DNA of 64,000 bases from Buttiauxella massiliensis (GCF_902500225.1 NZ_LR722654.1:1-64000), one strand, 5' to 3'. Positions 20,190 to 31,270 are shown, counted from the first letter of the stretch. A program made the numbers and translations. Notes: generated by a model from the letters alone, not told the origin.

Positions 20190-20456
20190 TTACTTATCGT
20201 CGTCATTTTCTTCGTAATGATCGACATAGTGTTCTTCTTCGTCGTCATTTTCGTTTTCTTCATCACTTTCTGCGTCGCCGACATCATCATCCTCAAAACG
20301 GACTGCGACCATTTCACCGGTATGATTGGCACGAATTTCTGCTGCGACCATAGTGATGGCTTCACCACTACTCATGCCGTTAGCCATCAGTTCCTGAATT
20401 CGCTCAACGGCTTTTTGCTGTTGCTCGTGGGATAATGAGGGTAATCCTGAAAACAT
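20190..20456 (-). CDS. yoaH: UPF0181 protein YoaH with an extended acidic tail
   Basis: Residues 1-54 match E. coli YoaH ([34 protein letters not shown]...), a small UPF0181 protein of unknown function that is 59 aa long in E. coli. Here the protein is 88 aa because of a C-terminal tail of about 30 residues made almost only of Asp, Glu, Asn, His and Tyr. Divergent from pabB, 108 bp between starts, as in E. coli. Confidence 0.9.
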   Translation of the reverse strand: MFSGLPSLSHEQQQKAVERIQELMANGMSSGEAITMVAAEIRANHTGEMVAVRFEDDDVGDAESDEENENDDEEEHYVDHYEENDDDK

Positions 20457-20564
20457 TTTCGACTCCTGTTACATTGCCTGGGTTAATTATTTCACGCTGC
20501 TTTCATTGATTCCAGAGGGTTTCCAGGTAAGCAGGATGATCTGTCTCTTTTTTAGTTGTGGTTT

Positions 20565-21926
20565 ATGACGTTGCAAACTCTAACTTTTCGCACTTTGCCA
20601 TGGCATTCGAATGCCGTTCAACACACTTTCAAAGCTATTGCACAGCAACCATGGGCGATGCTGCTGCATTCCGGCTTTGCTGAACATCCCCATAATCGCT
20701 TTGATATTCTGGTGGCCGAGCCGCGTGCAACTTTAGTAACCCATGGTGCTCAAACGACAATCTGCGTGGGAGGAGTCAGCTCGACTCATCATAGCGACCC
20801 ACTACAACTGTTGCAGCAAACGCTGGACAATTTTGGCTACCAGCCAGCAACTCACCCGGAATTACCTTTCTTAGGCGGTGCGTTGGGATTATTTGGTTAT
20901 GATCTGGGTCGTCATTTCGAAAAAGTACCAGAAATTGCACAGGCCGATCTCAACACTCCGGACATGGCAATTGGCATTTATGACTGGGCTTTGATTGCCG
21001 ACCATAAACTAAAAAAACTCACACTTATTTGCTGGGGTGAATGTTCTGCACGACTTAACTGGCTGGAAGCGCAAATAGCTCCGGTTGTTGAGCCGTTTCG
21101 CCTGACGAGCGCGTGGCGCTCGAGTATGACCCGCGAGCAGTATGGACTTAAATTCCGGCAGGTACAGGAATATCTCAAAAGCGGCGATTGTTACCAGGTC
21201 AATCTCGCGCAACGCTTTAACGCCTGTTATCAAGGTGATGAATGGCAAGCATTCGAACAACTGAACACCGCTAATCGTGCGCCATTTAGTGCCTTTATTC
21301 GTCTGCCTGAAAGCGTAATTCTTAGCCTGTCTCCCGAGCGTTTTATTTTGCTCGAAGGCAAGAATATCCAAACACGCCCGATTAAGGGCACTTTGCCGCG
21401 CCTTGCCGATCCGATTGACGATGCGCAGCAAGCTGAAAAACTTGCCAACTCGCCAAAGGATCGGGCCGAAAACCTGATGATTGTCGATCTACTGCGGAAT
21501 GACATTGGCCGGGTTGCCGTGCCAGGCAGCGTAAAAGTACCAGAACTGTTTGTTGTCGAGCCCTTCCCGGCAGTTCATCACCTCGTTAGTACGATCACTG
21601 CAAAGTTGCCACAACATCTACAGGCAACAGATTTACTGCGTGCGTGCTTCCCGGGTGGTTCTATTACCGGGGCACCAAAAGTCCGCGCCATGGAAATCAT
21701 CGAAGAACTGGAGCCGCAACGGCGCAATGCCTGGTGTGGCAGCATTGGATATCTGAGCTTCTGCGGCAATATGGACACCAGTATTACCATCAGGACACTC
21801 ACTGCCGAAGGCGGCAAACTGTACTGCTCTGCAGGTGGTGGCATAGTTGCCGATAGTGTTGAATCTGCGGAATATCAGGAAACCTTTGATAAAGTTAATC
21901 GTATTCTGCCGCAATTAGAGAGTTGA
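20565..21926 (+). CDS. pabB: Aminodeoxychorismate synthase component I PabB
   Basis: Converts chorismate and ammonia (from PabA) to 4-amino-4-deoxychorismate for folate synthesis. 453 residues from ATG 20565, the same as E. coli. The active-site lysine motif RPIKGT, the KDRAENLMIVDLLRND segment and the GGSITGAPK motif of chorismate-utilising enzymes are intact. A frame upstream to a TTG at 20556 adds only three residues and is not needed. nudL follows after 3 bp. Confidence 0.96.
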   Translation: MTLQTLTFRTLPWHSNAVQHTFKAIAQQPWAMLLHSGFAEHPHNRFDILVAEPRATLVTHGAQTTICVGGVSSTHHSDPLQLLQQTLDNFGYQPATHPELPFLGGALGLFGYDLGRHFEKVPEIAQADLNTPDMAIGIYDWALIADHKLKKLTLICWGECSARLNWLEAQIAPVVEPFRLTSAWRSSMTREQYGLKFRQVQEYLKSGDCYQVNLAQRFNACYQGDEWQAFEQLNTANRAPFSAFIRLPESVILSLSPERFILLEGKNIQTRPIKGTLPRLADPIDDAQQAEKLANSPKDRAENLMIVDLLRNDIGRVAVPGSVKVPELFVVEPFPAVHHLVSTITAKLPQHLQATDLLRACFPGGSITGAPKVRAMEIIEELEPQRRNAWCGSIGYLSFCGNMDTSITIRTLTAEGGKLYCSAGGGIVADSVESAEYQETFDKVNRILPQLES

Positions 21927-21929
21927 TGA

Positions 21930-22508
21930 ATGTCTGGTTCCTCCTTGACCATGAACGATTTTTTATCGCGTTTTCAACTGCTACAACCGCCAGCAACGCG
22001 GATGAGCGGTAATAAACGCCAGGCCGCCGTATTGATCCCTATCGTCCGCCGCCCGCAACCCGGACTGCTGCTGACACAGCGTTCTGCCATGATGCGCAAA
22101 CATGCCGGACAAGTGGCCTTCCCCGGTGGGGCGGTTGATGACACGGACGAGTCGTTAATTGCGGCCGCGCTGCGCGAAGCCTGGGAAGAAGTCGCCATTT
22201 CTCCTGAAAGTGTCGAAGTGATTGGTACTTTGCCACCGGTTGATAGCGTTACGGGATTTCAGGTCACGCCGGTTGTAGGCATTATTCCGCCCAACTTGCC
22301 CTACCACGCCAGCGAGGATGAAGTCGCGGCAGTATTTGAAATGCCATTGATGGAGGCCCTTACACTTGGCCGTTACCATCCGCTGGATATTCACCGTCGT
22401 GGCAACGCCCACAGGGTTTGGCTTTCCTGGTATCAGCACTATTTTGTCTGGGGCATGACGGCCGGAATCATCCGTGAATTAGCCTTGCAGATAAGTGTGG
22501 AACCCTGA
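21930..22508 (+). CDS. nudL: CoA pyrophosphatase NudL
   Basis: Nudix hydrolase expected to cleave CoA and its derivatives to 4'-phosphopantetheine and 3',5'-ADP. 192 residues as in E. coli NudL. The Nudix box reads [25 protein letters not shown], with the REAWEEV core (E. coli REAEEEV); the upstream CoA-type motif [21 protein letters not shown] is present. Starts 3 bp after pabB, so translationally coupled. Confidence 0.94.
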   Translation: MSGSSLTMNDFLSRFQLLQPPATRMSGNKRQAAVLIPIVRRPQPGLLLTQRSAMMRKHAGQVAFPGGAVDDTDESLIAAALREAWEEVAISPESVEVIGTLPPVDSVTGFQVTPVVGIIPPNLPYHASEDEVAAVFEMPLMEALTLGRYHPLDIHRRGNAHRVWLSWYQHYFVWGMTAGIIRELALQISVEP

Positions 22509-22782
22509 TCACTCTTTAATCCTGTAAAAACAGCTATATTTAGCAGAGTGTCTTGCTGAGGTTTTATTCCCTTATTTGCATCATGGGTAAAAGAAATGGT
22601 GAATGACTCTGGACTTATCCCCCGACAACCGCATTTTCAGGCCGGATTAGTCAAGTTACAGTTAACCATTAGTTTAATTCATGTGAATAGTTTACTACAG
22701 TGAGCAATAAATTTTTAAACTAGCTGACTGCGATTTTGCAGCAGCAAATTTTATTTATCTGGTGCCTTGGAAGGAGTTTTGT

Positions 22783-24147
22783 GTGATTAGCATATTCGAC
22801 ATGTTCAAAGTCGGCATTGGGCCATCCAGTTCCCATACCGTCGGTCCGATGAAGGCCGGTAAGTTGTTTGTCGATGATCTGGTCGAAAAAGGATTACTGG
22901 AAAGCACGACGCGTATCGCTGTCGATGTTTACGGTTCCCTGTCGCTGACAGGTAAAGGGCACCATACCGACATCGCTATTATCATGGGTCTTGCAGGCAA
23001 CGAACCTGCTACCGTCGATATTGATTCAATCCCGGCGTTTATCCGTGATGTTGAAACCCGTGGTCGTTTGTGGCTGGCCCAGGGACGACATGAAGTCGAT
23101 TTCCCGAAAGATTCAGGTATGTGTTTCCGCAACGACAACCTGTCGCTGCATGAAAACGGCATGACTATTCACGCGTTCAGTGGCGATCAAGAGATCTACA
23201 CCAAAACGTACTATTCCATCGGCGGTGGTTTTATCGTTGATGAAGAACATTTCGGCAAAGAAGCGACCGACGAAATCGTCGTGCCTTACTCGTTCAATTC
23301 TGCCGAAGAGATGCTTAAGCACTGCAAAGAAACTGGCATGTCTCTGTCCGGCGTGATCATGCAGAACGAGCTGGCTTTGCATAGCCGTAAAGAAATTGAA
23401 GAGTATTTTGCCAACGTATGGCAGACCATGCGTGCCTGTATCGACCGTGGTGTGAACACCGAAGGCATTCTGCCTGGTCCATTGCGTGTGCCACGCCGTG
23501 CTTCTGCATTGCGCCGTATGCTGGTTTCTAGCGATAAACTGTCTAACGACCCAATGAATGTGGTCGATTGGGTGAACATGTTTGCGCTGGCCGTTAACGA
23601 AGAAAACGCTGCTGGTGGGCGTGTGGTAACTGCACCTACTAACGGTGCCTGCGGTATCGTTCCTGCTGTTCTTGCTTACTATGACCACTTTATCGAGTCA
23701 GTCAGCCCGGATACCTATATCCGCTACTTCCTCGCATCAGGTGCAATTGGCGCGCTCTACAAGATGAATGCGTCTATTTCTGGTGCAGAAGTCGGCTGTC
23801 AGGGTGAAGTAGGCGTGGCCTGCTCTATGGCTGCCGCAGGTCTTGCTGAAATTTTAGGCGCAAGCCCAGAGCAAGTTTGTGTTGCCGCGGAAATCGGTAT
23901 GGAACATAACCTGGGTTTAACCTGTGACCCGGTTGCAGGCCAGGTTCAGGTGCCTTGTATCGAACGTAACGCCATTGCCTCGGTAAAAGCGATTAATGCT
24001 ACTCGTATGGCGATGCGCCGTACCAGTGAACCGCGTGTCTCTCTCGATAAGGTTATCGAGACCATGTACGAGACAGGCAAAGACATGAACGCCAAATATC
24101 GTGAAACTTCACGTGGCGGCTTGGCAATCAAAGTACAGTGTGACTAA
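22783..24147 (+). CDS. sdaA: L-serine dehydratase 1 SdaA
   Basis: Iron-sulfur L-serine deaminase forming pyruvate and ammonia. 454 residues as in E. coli when starting at GTG 22783, which follows AAGGAG; the earlier ATG at 22762 is not conserved. The beta domain contains GPSSSHTVGPM (residues ~11-21), and the [4Fe-4S] cysteines lie in the alpha domain (TNGACGIVPA, EVGCQGEVGVACSMA, GLTCDPVAG), with the C-terminal cysteine in KVQCD that enters the active site. The 274-bp upstream region has no clear operator. Confidence 0.97.
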   Translation: MISIFDMFKVGIGPSSSHTVGPMKAGKLFVDDLVEKGLLESTTRIAVDVYGSLSLTGKGHHTDIAIIMGLAGNEPATVDIDSIPAFIRDVETRGRLWLAQGRHEVDFPKDSGMCFRNDNLSLHENGMTIHAFSGDQEIYTKTYYSIGGGFIVDEEHFGKEATDEIVVPYSFNSAEEMLKHCKETGMSLSGVIMQNELALHSRKEIEEYFANVWQTMRACIDRGVNTEGILPGPLRVPRRASALRRMLVSSDKLSNDPMNVVDWVNMFALAVNEENAAGGRVVTAPTNGACGIVPAVLAYYDHFIESVSPDTYIRYFLASGAIGALYKMNASISGAEVGCQGEVGVACSMAAAGLAEILGASPEQVCVAAEIGMEHNLGLTCDPVAGQVQVPCIERNAIASVKAINATRMAMRRTSEPRVSLDKVIETMYETGKDMNAKYRETSRGGLAIKVQCD

Positions 24148-24154
24148 TCCTTTC

Positions 24155-24176
24155 TGGCCCTCTGCAAAGAGGGCCA
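24155..24176. terminator. Hairpin between sdaA and the LysR gene
   Basis: Perfect 9-bp stem TGGCCCTCT-GCAA-AGAGGGCCA between two convergent genes; lacks a T run, so efficiency is uncertain. Confidence 0.6.
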
Positions 24177-24192
24177 ACCTACTCTGCCAAAT

Positions 24193-25101
24193 CTACCACG
24201 GGTAATTTTGACACTGCTGACGCAGCGCTAATAAAAATTGCCGCGCAGTTGCTGTTAAGTCCGACTTCTGTGACCAGATAACGCAATACTGTGCCGACGG
24301 CAGCGTCGTTATTGGTAATACGGTCAGCCGGTCTTGTAAGAATAATGGTGTGCTCATCGCTCGGGCGACTATCGTCAAATAATCCGAATGCAGGACCATA
24401 TTGAGCCCACAAATCACTGAATCTGTTCGAATCGGTGCTTCATGCATCTGGCCATAAAACTCATTGAGTTCATCTTGCAACTGTTGGTAATAACCGATAT
24501 TTGCTTCCGGCAGCAACCACTTTGCCCTGCGCAATTCAGCCAACGATGTGGCCCCTTCCAGTGGATGCCCACCCCGGGCAATCACACAAAAAGGCGCACT
24601 AAACAGCGGCTCAACAATGACATCTTCAGGCACTTTGGCAGGATTGATTGTCCCAATAGCCAGATCGAGCTCTCCTTGTTGTAACAGCGGCAGCAATGTT
24701 GTCAGTTGCCCTTCTTTGATATGCAAACTTGCTTGCGGCAAGCGTGATTTAAAGCTGTCGGCTACGGCCGGAAAAACACTTAATGCAATCAATGATGAAA
24801 AACCAATGGTCAGTTTGCCTTGTGAAAAGTGGTTAATTTGTTCCACTTCCTCGGCCGCACGCTGTAGTTCCTCCAGAATCCACTCAGCCCGACGGGAAAA
24901 TGCCTCTCCTGCCTCGGTTAAGGTGATGCCTTCGTTTCCGCGCAGAAATAGTTGCGCTGATAAAGTTTGCTCCAGCTCTCGTAATGTCCTGCTCACCGCT
25001 GGCTGAGATTGCCCCATTACTCGCGCAGCTCCACGGATGCTGCGGCTGCGCACCACTTGTCTGAAGACATGTAACTGCTGCATTTTCGGCAAATACTTCA
25101 T
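24193..25101 (-). CDS. LysR family transcriptional regulator
   Basis: A 302-residue LysR-type regulator with an N-terminal winged HTH (about 1-65: QVVRSRSIRGAARVMGQSQPAVSRTLRELE) and a C-terminal effector-binding domain. It resembles the AbgR/TdcA subgroup more than the others I know. Start set at ATG 25101 after AGGGG; 15 nt upstream is another in-frame ATG. It is divergent from an MFS transporter and an M20 amidohydrolase, the same neighbour pattern as AbgR with abgABT, so it most likely controls them. Absent between sdaA and pdeD in E. coli. Confidence 0.88.
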   Translation of the reverse strand: MKYLPKMQQLHVFRQVVRSRSIRGAARVMGQSQPAVSRTLRELEQTLSAQLFLRGNEGITLTEAGEAFSRRAEWILEELQRAAEEVEQINHFSQGKLTIGFSSLIALSVFPAVADSFKSRLPQASLHIKEGQLTTLLPLLQQGELDLAIGTINPAKVPEDVIVEPLFSAPFCVIARGGHPLEGATSLAELRRAKWLLPEANIGYYQQLQDELNEFYGQMHEAPIRTDSVICGLNMVLHSDYLTIVARAMSTPLFLQDRLTVLPITTLPSAQYCVIWSQKSDLTATARQFLLALRQQCQNYPW

Positions 25102-25259
25102 GCACACCCCTATCAATAAAAAGCATCACCCCAAACAAAATTGCATCTTTTGCGAGAATACCCGCACTGCTTATATAGCTATCAGAGTTATCCATATGAA
25201 CGCTGCAACCAACGGGGCGATTCGCTCCTGGAACGGAATTCCGCATAAGGGTCCGCACG

Positions 25260-26450
25260 ATGAAAAAAAGTCACTCCTTGATGATTTTCCTGTTATTTCT
25301 GGGCTATGTCATTGTCTATATAGATAAAACGGTGATGGGCTTCGCATTATTGCCTATCGAAAAAGAGTTTGGCGTCTCCACACAGCAACTAGGGTACATC
25401 ACCGGCATTTTCTTCCTCTCTTACTCACTGTTTCAGATACCGGCAGGCTGGCTAAATGACCGCATTGGTTTTCGTAGCATGCTGGTTGCTTCACTCTGCC
25501 TGCTCGGTGGATTTGCGCTTTGTTTCGGTGTTCTGGGGTTAAGCTTTGGTATGTTGATAGTCTTCCGCTTCCTGGCGGGAATCGGTCATTCTGGATACCC
25601 ATGTTCCTGCGCCAAAGCGGTGGTCAGTAACTTTAGCGTTGAAAAACGAACATTCGCCCAATCAATCCTGCTCTCATCCGCCGGGCTTGCAATGACCATT
25701 GGCCCGATGGTGGCAGTCAGCGCATTAACGCATATTGGCTGGCGCGGCTCGTTTGCCGGGCTCGGTTTGATGGCATGCGCAGTTGCCATAGTTATCTTTA
25801 TGCTGGTGAGTAAACCACCCGTCACGACGAAAGCCACCTCTACCACCAGTTATCGCACGCTGTTGAAAAATCCAACCGTGATACTGCTATTCGTTTCTAT
25901 CTTCTGCATCAATATTCCAAGTTATGGTTTGATGGCCTGGCTACCAAAGTTTTTGGTACAACAGCGCCATATGCCGCTTGAAACCTCAGGGCTTGTGATT
26001 GCTGCCGGAGGCGTAGGTATCTGGATTTCATCGCTTGGCACCGGTTGGTTGGTCGGTAAATATTTTCAGGGACGCGAGCCACTGGTGATTGTTGCCTGCT
26101 CTATAGCCAGTGCTCTGTGCATCTTCACCATTTACCACATGCCTTCGCCCGTCACCGCCAGTGTGTTCTTGTTTCTTGGACAAGTCTTTTTGATGGGCAG
26201 TTTTGTCACGGCTTTCACCTTGCCGATGAAACGCCTGCCGGTAGAAACCATGGGGGCCGCGATTGGCCTGATTAATACCGGTGGCACCCTGGGCGGTTTT
26301 GTTTCTCCTATCGTGATGGGCTACCTCATTGGCACAAGCCAGGACTACTACACCACGTTTATCTTCCTTTCCTTGTCGATGATCTGCGCAGCGCTAGCCG
26401 TCTTACCATTGATGGCAAAAAGAACCGCGCTGAACACTGTGACCGAATAA
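25260..26450 (+). CDS. MFS transporter of the anion:cation symporter type
   Basis: A 396-residue major facilitator with 12 predicted transmembrane segments. Features: [23 protein letters not shown] at TM1, [10 protein letters not shown] in loop 2-3 (the MFS A-motif region) and [23 protein letters not shown] in TM4. The pattern is closest to the ACS family (organic anions). Gene order with an amidohydrolase 10 bp downstream suggests uptake of an N-acyl or amide-conjugated amino acid; the substrate itself cannot be told from sequence. Confidence 0.85.
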   Translation: MKKSHSLMIFLLFLGYVIVYIDKTVMGFALLPIEKEFGVSTQQLGYITGIFFLSYSLFQIPAGWLNDRIGFRSMLVASLCLLGGFALCFGVLGLSFGMLIVFRFLAGIGHSGYPCSCAKAVVSNFSVEKRTFAQSILLSSAGLAMTIGPMVAVSALTHIGWRGSFAGLGLMACAVAIVIFMLVSKPPVTTKATSTTSYRTLLKNPTVILLFVSIFCINIPSYGLMAWLPKFLVQQRHMPLETSGLVIAAGGVGIWISSLGTGWLVGKYFQGREPLVIVACSIASALCIFTIYHMPSPVTASVFLFLGQVFLMGSFVTAFTLPMKRLPVETMGAAIGLINTGGTLGGFVSPIVMGYLIGTSQDYYTTFIFLSLSMICAALAVLPLMAKRTALNTVTE

Positions 26451-26460
26451 CGGAGCTATT

Positions 26461-27636
26461 ATGACTTTCAATATCGATATTCTGACTGACGAAGTGGCCC
26501 ATGACGTTTCTCGCTGGCGCCAGCATATTCATGCCAACCCGGATCTCTCTTTTCAGGAGCAAGCCACCGCTGATTATATCGCCTCAGAGTTAGCAAGCTT
26601 TGGGCCGCTTGAGTTGCGTCGTCTGACACCAAACAGCGTTGTGGCTGAATTGAAGGGAAAACTCCCTGGCCCAGTATGGGCGCTACGTGCGGATATTGAT
26701 GCCCTGCCGATTCAGGAAGAGAGCGGCGAAGCTTTCTCCTCATGTAAACCAGGTGTGATGCATGCCTGCGGGCATGATGCCCATGCGGCGATGTTAATGG
26801 GTGCGGCAAAAGTGCTGTGTCATTTCCAGGACAGGCTCAAAGGCTCGGTACGTTTTATTTTCCAGCATGCAGAAGAAGTGCCGCCGGGAGGTGCTCAAGA
26901 GCTGGTAAATTTGGGCGTGCTGCAAGATGTCGAATACATCTTTGGCCTGCATGTGATGCCAGATAAGCCCACGCAAACCTTGTCACTGAAAGAAGGCGTG
27001 TTCAGCGCATCAAGCGATAATTTCGATATTGTGATAACCGGGAAAGGCGGTCATGGCTCAATGCCGCACCAGTGTATTGACCCAATTGTTATCGGTGCAG
27101 AAATTGTCAGCGCATTGCAGCAAATTGTTGCCCGCAAGCTCGACCCTCTGCACGCACCAGTATTAACCATCGCCACTTTCCAGTCGGGTGAAAGCTACAA
27201 TGTCATCCCGAATAGTGCCCATCTTGCCGGTACACTGCGTACACACAACCAAAAAGTGCGTGAACAGGTTCCGCAACTCATGCAGCAAGTGATTGCAGGG
27301 GTTGTTGCCGCTCACGGAGCAAGTTTTGATATTCAGTGGCAAGCGGGTTATGCCGTCGGGAATAATCATGCTTCTGCCTGCGAGATTGCGCGCAAAGTTA
27401 TCGAAGAAAATTTCCCGCCTCAAACGCTGCACACGGTAACAACACCGTTATTTGGGAGTGAAGATTTCTCTTCGTATCAGCAACATGTTCCGGGATGCTT
27501 TATTTTCGTCGGTTGTAGAAATCCCGACAAAGGCGCTGTTTGGAATGTCCACAATCCACACTTCCTTTTGGATGAAGATGCTATGAAAGTGGGGGTTAAA
27601 ACTCATCTGAGTCTGATAAGCCAAATGTTTGTTTAA
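26461..27636 (+). CDS. M20D family metal-dependent amidohydrolase
   Basis: A 391-residue hydrolase of the M20D peptidase family (hippurate/IAA-amino acid/N-acyl amino acid hydrolases). Metal ligands are visible in [12 protein letters not shown] and [13 protein letters not shown]; the dimerisation-domain GGHGSMPH motif and a C-terminal FGSEDFSSY segment are conserved. It follows the MFS gene by 10 bp and should be in the same transcript. Likely removes an acyl or aryl group from an imported amide; substrate unknown. Confidence 0.88.
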   Translation: MTFNIDILTDEVAHDVSRWRQHIHANPDLSFQEQATADYIASELASFGPLELRRLTPNSVVAELKGKLPGPVWALRADIDALPIQEESGEAFSSCKPGVMHACGHDAHAAMLMGAAKVLCHFQDRLKGSVRFIFQHAEEVPPGGAQELVNLGVLQDVEYIFGLHVMPDKPTQTLSLKEGVFSASSDNFDIVITGKGGHGSMPHQCIDPIVIGAEIVSALQQIVARKLDPLHAPVLTIATFQSGESYNVIPNSAHLAGTLRTHNQKVREQVPQLMQQVIAGVVAAHGASFDIQWQAGYAVGNNHASACEIARKVIEENFPPQTLHTVTTPLFGSEDFSSYQQHVPGCFIFVGCRNPDKGAVWNVHNPHFLLDEDAMKVGVKTHLSLISQMFV

Positions 27637-27651
27637 ATATTCACTAAAATA

Positions 27652-27677
27652 GCAAGCGTCGTGTCTGCGGCGCTTGC
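27652..27677. terminator. Hairpin after the amidohydrolase gene
   Basis: 10-bp stem GCAAGCGTCG / CGGCGCTTGC with one G-U pair and a 6-nt loop, 16 bp after the stop codon; no T run follows. Confidence 0.55.
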
Positions 27678-27800
27678 ACGAAAGACTCCATTAGCGCTCA
27701 TCTAAAAGTATGATTTTCCCTTCGGATGTCCGATCCCCCACTACACTTGGAATGTTCTGTGTGCCGATTTCGGTCGCGGTTCAAAACAAGGTGGTCGCGG

Positions 27801-29396
27801 ATGCAGACGGCACAACACATATTAAGAGATTATCGCCGCAGACGATTGATTGTCTGCGTTGCGTTAGCCGTATTAGTGCTGCTGCTGACACTCAGTGCGC
27901 GCTACATTGCCGATCGTGATTCGAATGAACAACGTATGCACGCATTTAACCAACGAGCTGTCAGTTCACTTGAAAACGTTCTGATACCGCTTGATTTAGC
28001 AAGCAAAGATGCGATGCAGCTAATAGGGTTATCATGTGAAGCCGCGCAACTGAGGATGCGGGAATTAGTGGCGCGTATGCAAACAGTACGCGATATTGGC
28101 CTAATTAAGGATGATATCTTTTATTGCTCAAGTATTTTTGGCCCACGCTCAATACCCATTGATCTGGTGCAACCCCGCTTGCCATCATCATTACCACTCT
28201 TATTCCTCTCGATAGACCATACGTTACTTAAAGGCACGCCGATTCTTCTATCCTGGCATCCTCTGCGCAATAGTCAGCATGAAGGTGTTATGCAAATTAT
28301 TAATATTGAGTTGCTATCGGGATTTATGCTTGAACCCAGACGCCCCTGGGTCTCCCGTGCGATGTTAAATGTCGCCGGTTCGCATTATGAATATGGGAAA
28401 GGGTTACTGCCCCGAATTACCGTTGACGACGGGCAAGTCAGCCATGAACTGGAATCCGATATATTTCCTTTTTCCGTCACTATTATTGGCCCATCCTCCA
28501 GTCAGTTGGCATTACAAAATATGCCAACGCAACTGCCGCTGGCACTGATCTTAAGCATGTTGATTGGCTATATAACGTGGCTTGCCACCGCGAACCGAAT
28601 GAGCTTTTCCTGGGAGATTAATCTTGGGCTTGCCTTACATGAGTTCGAAGTTTTTTGCCAGCCGCTAGTCAGCTCACGTAATCTTCAATGTGTTGGCGTG
28701 GAGTTACTTTTGCGGTGGAATAATCCCCGCCAGGGCTGGATTTCACCTGATGTATTTATCCCACTTGCTGAACAGCAAAATTTGATAGCACCACTAACAC
28801 GATTTGTACTTTCAGAAACAGTACGTAATCTTGATATCTTTCCGAAAGCCCCTGATTTCAATATCGGGATCAACATCGCGGCAAGTCATTTCCATAATGG
28901 CGAGATTATCGAAGATTTGCGCCACTACTGGTTCCCAGTCCACCCTATACAGAAACTGACCCTTGAGCTTACGGAGCGTGATGCCTTACCAGATGTCGAT
29001 CTTCGGGTGATACGCGATTTACATCGCATGGGAGTCGATTTGGCTATAGATGATTTCGGTACAGGTCAAAGTTCACTGGCTTATCTCGAAACATTAAATC
29101 CAGACGTGCTGAAAATCGATAAGTCGTTTACTGCAGCGATTGGGACCGACGCGGTCAATTCGACAGTAACTGACATTATTATTGCGCTGGCGCAGCGGTT
29201 AGAAATTGGTTTAGTTGCGGAAGGTGTTGAAACGCCGCAGCAAGCAGAGTATCTGCGTAACCACGGCGTAAATGTACTACAAGGATTTTTGTATGCGCGG
29301 CCAATGCCTTTGAAAGAGTTTCCGCGCTGGCTGGGGAGCAGCACGCCGCCCCCACGCAGGAATGGTCACGTTATTCCCATTATCCCGCTACGCTAA
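27801..29396 (+). CDS. pdeD: Cyclic-di-GMP phosphodiesterase PdeD (YoaD)
   Basis: Inner-membrane CSS-motif EAL phosphodiesterase. 531 residues: TM1 about 18-38, a periplasmic CSS domain with the conserved cysteines in LIGLSCEA and FYCSSIFG, TM2 near residue 255, and a cytoplasmic EAL domain. Catalytic markers include ELLLRW (in place of EAL), ELTERD, DDFGTG, LKIDK and EGVET, so it is predicted active. In E. coli the periplasmic cysteines are redox-sensed through DsbA/DsbB. Start at ATG 27801 after AAGGTGG; 1 bp separates it from the convergent yoaE stop. Confidence 0.94.
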   Translation: MQTAQHILRDYRRRRLIVCVALAVLVLLLTLSARYIADRDSNEQRMHAFNQRAVSSLENVLIPLDLASKDAMQLIGLSCEAAQLRMRELVARMQTVRDIGLIKDDIFYCSSIFGPRSIPIDLVQPRLPSSLPLLFLSIDHTLLKGTPILLSWHPLRNSQHEGVMQIINIELLSGFMLEPRRPWVSRAMLNVAGSHYEYGKGLLPRITVDDGQVSHELESDIFPFSVTIIGPSSSQLALQNMPTQLPLALILSMLIGYITWLATANRMSFSWEINLGLALHEFEVFCQPLVSSRNLQCVGVELLLRWNNPRQGWISPDVFIPLAEQQNLIAPLTRFVLSETVRNLDIFPKAPDFNIGINIAASHFHNGEIIEDLRHYWFPVHPIQKLTLELTERDALPDVDLRVIRDLHRMGVDLAIDDFGTGQSSLAYLETLNPDVLKIDKSFTAAIGTDAVNSTVTDIIIALAQRLEIGLVAEGVETPQQAEYLRNHGVNVLQGFLYARPMPLKEFPRWLGSSTPPPRRNGHVIPIIPLR

Positions 29397-29397
29397 T

Positions 29398-30957
29398 TTA
29401 CTCTTCTTCGTCTTCATGTTCAGAGCGTTCTTTTACCACACGAACCAAGTCCACACGGTAATCGTTGGCCTTCACAATCTGGATGCGTAGCGGAGCCAGT
29501 TCAATAACATCGCCCACTTTAGGGATTTGGCCATTCACCGCGATAACCAAACCGGCGATAGAGGCAATGTCTTCCTCATCATTCACCAGATTGTTGATAT
29601 CAAGATGCTGCTGAATCGCATGCAGGTCGGTTGAACCTTTAACTAACCAACCATCGCCATCACGCACGATTTCGGGTGTTTCGTCGGCATCAGGGAATTC
29701 ACCGGCGATAGCTTCCAGAACATCCAGCGGTGTTACCAGGCCTTGAACCACACCAAACTCGTTATTAACGATAACGAAACTACCGCGAGCACGACGAAGC
29801 ACACCCAGCAAGTTAATCGGGTCCAGCGTTTCCGGAACCACAATTGCAGGTGAACGTGCAGCAATAGAAACCACATCACCACCGTTTTCCAGCGCTACCA
29901 GCAACTCTTTGGCACGCACGATGCCGATGATTTCATCAAGTTCCCCATGACAAACCGGGAACAAGCTGTGCGGTGACTCCAGTAACTGCTCACGAATTTC
30001 AGCGGTGGTTTTATCGGCATCAACCCATGATATTTCACCACGCGGCGTCATAATGCTGCGTAGCGAACGAGATGCCAAAGTCAGCACACCGTTAATCATG
30101 TAACGCTCTTCTTCAGCAAAAGATTCTGCTTCAATTGGCGTGATGGTTTTGTTGTCTTCATTTGACGAACGCTGTTGGCGTTTGCCATTCATCAAACGCA
30201 AAATCGCATCAGCCGTACGGGCACGTAACGGCACATTTGACTGATGGCGAATAAAGTTACGGCGCGCAATCTGGTTGAAAAACTCGATGATTATCGAGAA
30301 ACCAATTGCCGCATACAGGTAACCTTTCGGAATATGGAAACCGAAACCTTCTGCTACCAGGCTCAGACCAATCATTAACAAGAAGCTCAGGCACAGCACG
30401 ACGACCGTAGGGTGTTGGTTAACAAAATTCGTTAACGGTTTGGACGCCAACAACATCACACCCATCGCGATAACTACTGCCGCCATCATCACTGGCAGGT
30501 GATTTACCATGCCCACCGCGGTAATAACCGCATCCAGTGAAAACACCGCATCCAGTATAACAATCTGTAAAACCACAACCCAGAAACTGGCGTAACCTTT
30601 GCCATGCCCATCATCATGCTGGCGGTTTTCCAGCCGCTCATGTAGCTCCGTCGTTGCCTTAAACAACAAGAACAGGCCACCAAATAGCATAATGAGATCG
30701 CGCCCGGAGAACGTCATTTCGCCAACACTGAACAGCGGTTGCGTTAGCGTCACCATCCATGAAATTAACGACAATAAGCCCAGTCGCATCACCAAAGCCA
30801 AGGATAAACCGATAAGTCTGGCTTTATCTCGTTGTTTTGGTGGAAGTTTGTCCGCAAGGATGGCAATAAAGACCAGGTTATCAATACCCAGCACTATTTC
30901 CAGCACAATCAGCGTCAGTAAACCCACCCATATTTGGGGATCCATTAAGAGTTCCAT
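29398..30957 (-). CDS. yoaE: TerC-CBS-CorC domain membrane protein YoaE
   Basis: A 519-residue inner-membrane protein: an N-terminal TerC domain with about seven transmembrane helices (residues ~1-240), two CBS domains (~300-420) and a C-terminal CorC_HlyC/transporter-associated domain. Family members are linked to metal ion handling or export of metals during metallation of secreted proteins; no specific function is proven for YoaE. Start at ATG 30957 after AGGAG, giving the E. coli length plus one. Divergent from manX. Confidence 0.92.
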   Translation of the reverse strand: MELLMDPQIWVGLLTLIVLEIVLGIDNLVFIAILADKLPPKQRDKARLIGLSLALVMRLGLLSLISWMVTLTQPLFSVGEMTFSGRDLIMLFGGLFLLFKATTELHERLENRQHDDGHGKGYASFWVVVLQIVILDAVFSLDAVITAVGMVNHLPVMMAAVVIAMGVMLLASKPLTNFVNQHPTVVVLCLSFLLMIGLSLVAEGFGFHIPKGYLYAAIGFSIIIEFFNQIARRNFIRHQSNVPLRARTADAILRLMNGKRQQRSSNEDNKTITPIEAESFAEEERYMINGVLTLASRSLRSIMTPRGEISWVDADKTTAEIREQLLESPHSLFPVCHGELDEIIGIVRAKELLVALENGGDVVSIAARSPAIVVPETLDPINLLGVLRRARGSFVIVNNEFGVVQGLVTPLDVLEAIAGEFPDADETPEIVRDGDGWLVKGSTDLHAIQQHLDINNLVNDEEDIASIAGLVIAVNGQIPKVGDVIELAPLRIQIVKANDYRVDLVRVVKERSEHEDEEE

Positions 30958-31270
30958 GACAAGCTCCTGCTTTGGGAATAACTCATCGGCATCGCGCGCA
31001 AGGCGGACGCAAAGAGGCAAATTGAGGTATTAACGGGGCGTGAAACGCCAATGTGAAGGACTGAGTTTTCAGACCTGAAATTGAAAAGACGTCGATGACG
31101 GTCCATACGGTGGGCTACTGCCCTTTACTCCTAAGCAATTAAACGAGATGCAAACAATATCAGAGCAAAATACCCTTTTGCAAAGATTTACCTGATTTTG
31201 CAATTTTACTGTCATTGACCTCGTTCATTATTTGCCCGGCGAATCATTAAGTTGTTAGCAAACCTAAATT

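Noticed and set aside
23113-23688. Minus-strand frame opposite sdaA
   Set aside because: Shadow of sdaA; no ribosome binding site or family resemblance.
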